Source: Pseudomonadota bacterium
GTDB taxonomy: Bacteria > Pseudomonadota > Alphaproteobacteria > Rhizobiales > Devosiaceae
Reading direction: 5' to 3'
Assembly: GCA_023428425.1 (NCBI GenBank)
Contig: JAEYYP010000365.1
Location: 1-9,333 of the forward strand
Length of the DNA stretch: 9,333 nucleotides
In this document: positions 6,701 to 9,333 of the stretch, piece by piece
Layout of the letters: the number at the start of each line of letters is the position of its first letter
Numbering within the stretch: the first letter of the stretch is position 1
Translations under genes and position numbers: made by a program
The notes under the pieces: generated by a model
What the model was told of the DNA's origin: nothing
The model's database searches: none
Seen by the model: the letters and a program-made list of their open reading frames with translations, nothing else

Positions 6701-9333
6701 CGGTTGTTGAGCGCCTCGGCTAGCTCGGCGGAGCGGGCCGAAACCGTACCTGCAAGCGTCTGCGTGCGCTGGTCTAGGCTCTCTGCGAGCGCCTGAGCAC
6801 GCATGTCGAAATTGGCGTTGATCGCCTGGACTCGGATGTCGAGGTTGTCGCTGAGCGCGGTCGAACGCAGGTCGAGGTTCTGGTTCAGCGTCTCGATGCG
6901 GCTGTCGAGGCCGTCGGAGAACGCTTCGGCGCGGGTGTCGAGCCCCTCGTGCAGCGCAGCGCTGCGGGTATCGATGCTCTCGTTTAGCGCACGCGTCTGC
7001 GCATCGAGGCCGGCAGCGAGACGCTGGGCGCGGGCATCGAAGCCTTCATTCAGCGTGCGCGTGTGCGACAGCAGGCTTGAGTCGAGGCCCTGCACGCGGG
7101 CATCGAACCCATCGTTGAGGGTTGCGGTGCGCTGCTGCAGGATTCCGTCGATCTGATCGGCCCGGCCCGAGAACACCCCGGTAATCTGGTCGGCGCGGTT
7201 GGCGAGGCTGGTATCGATGGCCTGCACGTGAGTGAGGATAGTGGTGTCGAGAGCCTGCGCATGGCCGGCGATCGTGCGGTCGAAAGCGGTGACATGCTGG
7301 CCGAGCGTGTGGTCGAGCTCGCCGGCACGCCGTGCAATGGCGCCGTCGATCTGAGCGGTGCGCGCACTCAGCGTCGTGTCGAGTTCCGACGTGCGAGCGC
7401 TGAGAGCGCCGTCGAGTTCAGATGTGCGAGCGCTCAGCGTGACATCGAGTTCCGAAGTCCGAGTGCTGAGGGCCCCATCGAGCTCCGCGGTCCTCGCGCT
7501 GAGGGCTCCATCAAGTTCGGCGGCTCTCGTGATCAGGGCGCCTTCGAGTTCAGCGGTGCGGGTGGCAAGCGCGTCGTCGAGTGCCGTGGTGCGGGACGAG
7601 AGGGCGGCTTCGACCTCACCTGCACGGGTGGCCAGCGTCTGGTTCAGCTCGCTGGTGCGGGCAACGATGATCTGGGCCAGCTCATTGGCGTTGGCACTCA
7701 CCGTCTGTCCGAGATTGGCGGTGCGAGTGGTGATCGCCTGCTCGAGCTCGTTGGTGCGGGTGGTCAGCGCCAGTTCGAGTTCGCGGGTCCGACCGGAAAG
7801 TGCATCGTCGATCTCGCGAGCCCGCCCGAGCAGGGTCTCGGAGAAGTCGACATTGCGGTTCTGCAGGGTCTCGTTGAGCAGCTGCGTGCGGCCGTCGAGA
7901 GCGTCGGCGATGACCTGGGTGTGGCCTTCGAGCGAGTCGGAAATCTCGCGGCTGCGGTTTGCGATCGTCTCGGTGATCTGCTTGGTGCGCTGGCCGAGTG
8001 TCTCGGTCATCTCGCGGGTGCGCTGCGAGACGATCTCGTTGAAATGCTCCGACTTCTCGTCGAGCGCGATTTCCAGCACGTTGGCGCGGGCGGCGAAGCT
8101 CGCATTGTGCTTGTCGAGGGCCGACACCAGCTTGTCACCCTTGTCGCCGATGACGCCGTCGAGGCCGGCGAGGCGCGTATCGATGGCCGAGGCAATCTCG
8201 TCGAGGCGGGCATCGAACTGGGCGAGGTTCTGCGAGCCGGCGCCGGTCAGGGTGACGCGGGCGCGCTCGGTGGTATCGTCGAGGGCGCCGGACAGCTCGA
8301 TCATCGCCGACTGCAGGCGCGACTCCATCGAGTTGACCTGGATCTGCACCTGCTCGTCGAGCTGGTGGCTCAGACCCGACAGCAGCGACTCGGCCTCACG
8401 GGCGCGGCCGGTGATGTCGGACGCAATGCGGGTGCCGATCATGTCGAGTGCACTCGACACTTCGTGGCCGCGGTCGCGCAGCTGGTCGAGCAGCGTGATG
8501 CCGCCTTGGCTCAGCAGCTTGGCGAGGGAAGAGGTGCGATTGTCGATGGCGTCCGACAGAGTGACGGTGCGGCTGTCGAGTGCCTCCGTCAGCGACTCGA
8601 GGCGCTGGTCGATGACGGCCGAAAGCTGCTCGGTACGGTTCTCGAAGGCGCCCGAGATGGTGCCGGCGCGATCTTCGAGGGTGATGTTGAGGCGGCTGGC
8701 CGAGTCGTCGAGGGCGACCAGCAGATGGCTGGTGCGCTGGTCGATCAGCGACACGAAGCTCTCCGTGCGCTCGCCGAACGCTCCGTTCAGTGAGTTGCCG
8801 GCGGTCTCGAGTGCCTTGGTCAGGTTGCCACCGGATTCGACGATGGTGCCGGCGATACGCTGAGAAATCATGTCGAGGTCGAACACCAGGCCGGTGTGGC
8901 TCTCGGTGATCGCCTCACGCACGCGCTCGGTATTGGTGATCACGGCCTCGCGCTGGCTGGCGAGTTCCTGGATCAGCGCACGCATGCGCGATTCGTTGTC
9001 GGAATAGGTGCGTTCGAGCGCAGTGACCTCGTTGTGGATCATCACTTCGAGTTCGCCTGCACGCGACAGGGCGCGCTCGAGGCCATCGCCAAGTGCATTC
9101 ACCTCGCGACGCACGGCCTGGCCAACCGAGGCGACCTTTTCGGACGCGGTCGTTTCGGGCTCGGCGAGACGGATGGCAGCCTGGGTCACGGCGGCCGCGG
9201 CATTGCGCAAGTCCTGCGCGCGTCGGATGAGCGTGGCCACTGCGAAGATGCCGATGACCGGGACGATAGCCAGGGCGAGCAGGCCGATGAAATCGTTCGA
9301 GCCCCAGAATCCAGGCGTGCCAAGGTCCGAACC
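3727..9333 (-). CDS. Giant membrane-anchored hendecad coiled-coil protein, GPR/TipN-like polar scaffold candidate (partial, N-terminus off the window)
   Basis: There are 1868 visible codons ending at a stop at 3727-3729, open to the right edge. Domains in order from the N-terminal side are: a transmembrane helix (9226-9291); a helical lead-in; hendecad block 1 (8083-8940); the main hendecad rod (6016-8061); a short hendecad block (5797-5994); an irregular helical stretch (about 5314-5775); a Thr/Gln-rich hendecad block (4753-5313); a helical patch containing ELPEET and MRRVVAEQIEAL (4444-4560); a Pro/Ala-rich linker; and a C-terminal domain (3730-4056). I see no cysteine, three tryptophans, and hardly any proline in the rods. 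No Walker A/B or other catalytic motif is visible, so names such as 'ATPase' or 'kinesin-like' would not be supported. Known family: Agrobacterium GPR is a very large, membrane-anchored, apolipoprotein-like helical protein forming a ring at the growth pole, and TipN is a membrane-anchored coiled-coil pole marker. Architecture and the C-terminal ending suggest kinship, but this is from memory. Role inferred: envelope or polar scaffold. Confidence 0.9.
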   Translation of the reverse strand, partial: GSDLGTPGFWGSNDFIGLLALAIVPVIGIFAVATLIRRAQDLRNAAAAVTQAAIRLAEPETTASEKVASVGQAVRREVNALGDGLERALSRAGELEVMIHNEVTALERTYSDNESRMRALIQELASQREAVITNTERVREAITESHTGLVFDLDMISQRIAGTIVESGGNLTKALETAGNSLNGAFGERTESFVSLIDQRTSHLLVALDDSASRLNITLEDRAGTISGAFENRTEQLSAVIDQRLESLTEALDSRTVTLSDAIDNRTSSLAKLLSQGGITLLDQLRDRGHEVSSALDMIGTRIASDITGRAREAESLLSGLSHQLDEQVQIQVNSMESRLQSAMIELSGALDDTTERARVTLTGAGSQNLAQFDARLDEIASAIDTRLAGLDGVIGDKGDKLVSALDKHNASFAARANVLEIALDEKSEHFNEIVSQRTREMTETLGQRTKQITETIANRSREISDSLEGHTQVIADALDGRTQLLNETLQNRNVDFSETLLGRAREIDDALSGRTRELELALTTRTNELEQAITTRTANLGQTVSANANELAQIIVARTSELNQTLATRAGEVEAALSSRTTALDDALATRTAELEGALITRAAELDGALSARTAELDGALSTRTSELDVTLSARTSELDGALSARTSELDTTLSARTAQIDGAIARRAGELDHTLGQHVTAFDRTIAGHAQALDTTILTHVQAIDTSLANRADQITGVFSGRADQIDGILQQRTATLNDGFDARVQGLDSSLLSHTRTLNEGFDARAQRLAAGLDAQTRALNESIDTRSAALHEGLDTRAEAFSDGLDSRIETLNQNLDLRSTALSDNLDIRVQAINANFDMRAQALAESLDQRTQTLAGTVSARSAELAEALNNRTQQLAETLGTHTVGIAAAIGERTSELARTIDAQGTAARDKIDASLRNVADSMGERASQVATLIQAKVSEVSDGLSRGVDSAILRMADAESGVTGRIDQASSTVGDSARAAADIIETGVNSARKAITDMVDQRLGTLPEAITARADITAERLASLNTAINTALVQSMTDLEAGADRIEETISRRIVAATQNIADDVTTTADRMDVAVRNALEQIGVASRNIDDLISIKAVAAADAIGGKVAEINRVVTERTDEFSTLVSDRSAQLQMALENHGNVLQQALISNASAAEDLMSQSTSRILTDVTAALGKLNDSNMLLQKVLDASTANLANLETSVAQQTSTYSATVRDAISSTEEAGRMVTTHVGALQTTIQTMVTEFGAILGNLGAEAASIDKAAENLNSTSSFTLGMLDERRAAMDALAGSFASRADEIDMRMRGFAQSIADTVNETEERLGVARMSMEQLLASTTSNVAETLEQTSGSITNALSDTTNQLQSVLTSTTDQVQTALAETTGQLEGVLNSTTEKVQFALSATTDQLEDVLNSTTSRVQDALGTTTDQVQGVLNQTAEQVQSALVSTTGQVRSVLSATTEQMHGALTASTGEMEAAITATQERLQTALGKTTEQMESVLGKSTNLLEEALESTSLRVSTQLGSFTSTAGNESQRAADALRQTQATMILEMQQALEAATQRFNETAAAMRETAKEVGTELEATRSELARGVIELPEETKSSAAAMRRVVAEQIEALAELNAIVRAQPQTHDLSERRPAAPTRQSIARDEAPVSRPEPARQVESRPEPVRPAPIAQAPAALAQPAPQSRYVPMPDVPAPRPAAAAPAAAARPAEQKPEGGGWLRDVLRNASGPTAPAAAPAAPASAPAPAAQPQGLSTLTEEIARSMDQAALAEAWQRYQSGEQAVFSRRIYTLTGQATYDEVRKRIQRDADFAKTAATYMSEFEQLLKRAATGASPVEETREYLLSDRGRVYTMLAHASGRLG
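3730..4056 (-). other. Compact C-terminal domain of the giant protein
   Basis: The last 109 residues (LSTLTEEIARSMDQAALAEA to the end) are rich in charged and aromatic residues and lack repeats. They include FSRRIYTLTGQATYDEVRKR, a D-FAKTAATYMSEFEQLL helix, and the terminal GRVYTMLAHASGRLG. From memory, large coiled-coil proteins of Rhizobiales end similarly, which is the main reason for the GPR-like suggestion. It is likely a folded interaction or localisation domain; no enzymatic motif is evident. Confidence 0.6.
4057..4443 (-). other. Pro/Ala-rich disordered linker with an embedded WLRDVLRNAS motif
   Basis: About 129 residues dominated by Pro, Ala, Arg, Gln and Glu link the rods to the C-terminal domain, and are probably unstructured. 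At 4129-4158 the linker is interrupted by an amphipathic WLRDVLRNAS preceded by GGG. This is the only hydrophobic island in it and is a candidate short helical docking motif. Confidence 0.65.
4753..5313 (-). repeat. Thr/Gln-rich hendecad block (17 x 11 residues) with 22-residue super-period
   Basis: Seventeen ungapped units from ASTTSNVAETL to ESTSLRVSTQL. The consensus is x-x-T-T-x-Q-V/L-x-x-V/A-L, without the arginine of the main rod. Units alternate between endings in VL and AL (LQSVL, VQTAL, LEGVL, VQFAL, LEDVL, VQDAL, VQGVL, VQSAL), giving a 22-residue or 66-bp higher-order repeat. This indicates a separate amplification history and a differently surfaced, mostly uncharged rod segment. 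Confidence 0.8.
5797..5994 (-). repeat. Short hendecad block (6 x 11 residues)
   Basis: Units GGKVAEINRVV, TERTDEFSTLV, SDRSAQLQMAL, ENHGNVLQQAL, ISNASAAEDLM and SQSTSRILTDV follow a 7-residue register shift at 5995-6015 and are followed by another at 5776-5796. The signature is degenerate compared with the main rod. Confidence 0.65.
6016..8061 (-). repeat. Main hendecad rod (62 x 11 residues in register)
   Basis: Sixty-two consecutive 11-residue units without a gap. The 43 units at 6610-8028 are highly regular, with consensus x-x-R-T-x-x-L-D-x-x-L: Arg (or His) at position 3, Thr/Ala/Ser at 4, Leu/Ile at 7, Leu/Ile/Phe at 11. Examples are SARTAELDGAL, SARTSELDGAL, DTRSAALHEGL and DMRAQALAESL. 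The last 18 units (6016-6609) keep the register but lose the Arg-Thr signature. One proline (6289-6291) interrupts an otherwise proline-free stretch. At 1.5 angstrom rise per residue the 682 residues would span roughly 100 nm if one continuous helix. Confidence 0.85.
7358..7588 (-). repeat. Tandem 33-bp DNA repeats inside the hendecad rod
   Basis: Seven adjacent 33-base units start on the + strand at 7358, 7391, 7424, 7457, 7490, 7523 and 7556. They share a TCGAGTTC-like core and a GTGCGAGCG-like head. Neighbouring units compared by hand (1 versus 3, 2 versus 3) match at about 26 of 33 bases. They encode the near-identical SARTSELDxxL units. This is the part of the rod where nucleotide similarity, not only protein similarity, is still visible, so it is the likeliest site of recent unit duplication. 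Confidence 0.7.
8083..8940 (-). repeat. Hendecad block 1 (26 x 11 residues)
   Basis: From ITNTERVREAI onward the protein parses into 26 ungapped 11-residue units ending at DKHNASFAARA. Hydrophobic residues fall at unit positions 7 and 11, with weaker conservation than in the next block. Typical units are ENRTEQLSAVI, DQRLESLTEAL and DSRTVTLSDAI. Eleven-residue periodicity is that of apolipoprotein-like or right-handed/straight coiled coils rather than the classical heptad. Confidence 0.8.
9226..9291 (-). other. Transmembrane anchor of the giant protein
   Basis: Reading the - strand in the frame of the giant gene gives FIGLLALAIVPVIGIF, then AVATLI, then the basic pair RR and a helical RAQDLRN. 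This is a hydrophobic helix of about 22 residues with positive charges on its C-terminal side, which predicts that the coiled-coil rod lies in the cytoplasm. The helix spans the GTG at 9238-9240, so that codon is internal. Upstream residues GSDLGTPGFWGSND are visible before the window ends. Confidence 0.8.

Noticed and set aside
3706..6723. A 1005-codon open frame on the + strand opposite the giant gene
   Set aside because: It is antisense to the hendecad protein and its translation is a Gly/Arg/His/Leu-rich shadow of the repeats. The repeated GC-rich codons of the - strand simply keep stops out of this frame. No start context or domain is visible.
7358..7588. CRISPR array, because of regular 33-base spacing
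   Set aside because: There is no alternation of identical repeats with unrelated spacers. The units are contiguous, imperfect and in frame with a coiled-coil protein.
7228..8863. Two further + strand open frames of over 500 codons (7228-8793 and 7358-8863)
   Set aside because: They overlap each other and the giant gene in different frames and read as 11-residue periodic low-complexity sequence, which is the antisense image of the hendecads.
3727..9333. Kinesin/ATPase or chemoreceptor identity for the giant protein
   Set aside because: No Walker A or B motif, no motor domain and no conserved chemoreceptor hairpin tip are visible. Such names usually come from coiled-coil similarity alone.

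Overview
This is a GC-rich window with long alpha-helical proteins and a sphingomonad-like flavour. I infer an alphaproteobacterium, most likely Sphingomonadales. That placement rests on base composition and on the kind of giant coiled-coil protein present, not on a marker gene.

Layout. Positions 84-3668 hold three genes on the + strand. They are a GT4-type glycosyltransferase resembling GDP-mannose-dependent mannosyltransferases, then two tandem paralogous major facilitator transporters of the HcaT/nucleoside-symporter-like type. The two transporters are only 20 bases apart and probably co-transcribed. A strong palindromic terminator (3678-3707) follows and very likely serves both strands.

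From 3727 to the right edge of the window, the - strand carries one enormous open frame (1868 visible codons). It is open to the edge, so the N-terminus is missing. The GTG at 9238-9240 is not a convincing start: the same frame continues upstream without a stop and encodes the first part of a transmembrane helix that runs across this GTG. The visible protein has a membrane anchor, a very long rod made almost wholly of 11-residue (hendecad) repeats, a second Thr/Gln-rich hendecad rod with a 22-residue super-period, a conserved-looking helical patch, a Pro/Ala-rich linker, and a compact C-terminal domain of about 109 residues. The architecture resembles the Rhizobiales Growth Pole Ring (GPR) protein and, more loosely, the polar organiser TipN. 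A polar or cell-envelope scaffolding role is therefore the best guess, by architecture only.

Working together. The giant gene converges on the transporter pair and is separated from it by the terminator, so nothing suggests one pathway. The most interesting object is the giant scaffold: its strict hendecad register, exactly three 7-residue phase shifts, two chemically distinct rod zones, and visible 33-bp DNA-level repeat expansion. Very long antisense open frames over this gene are by-products of its repeat composition.
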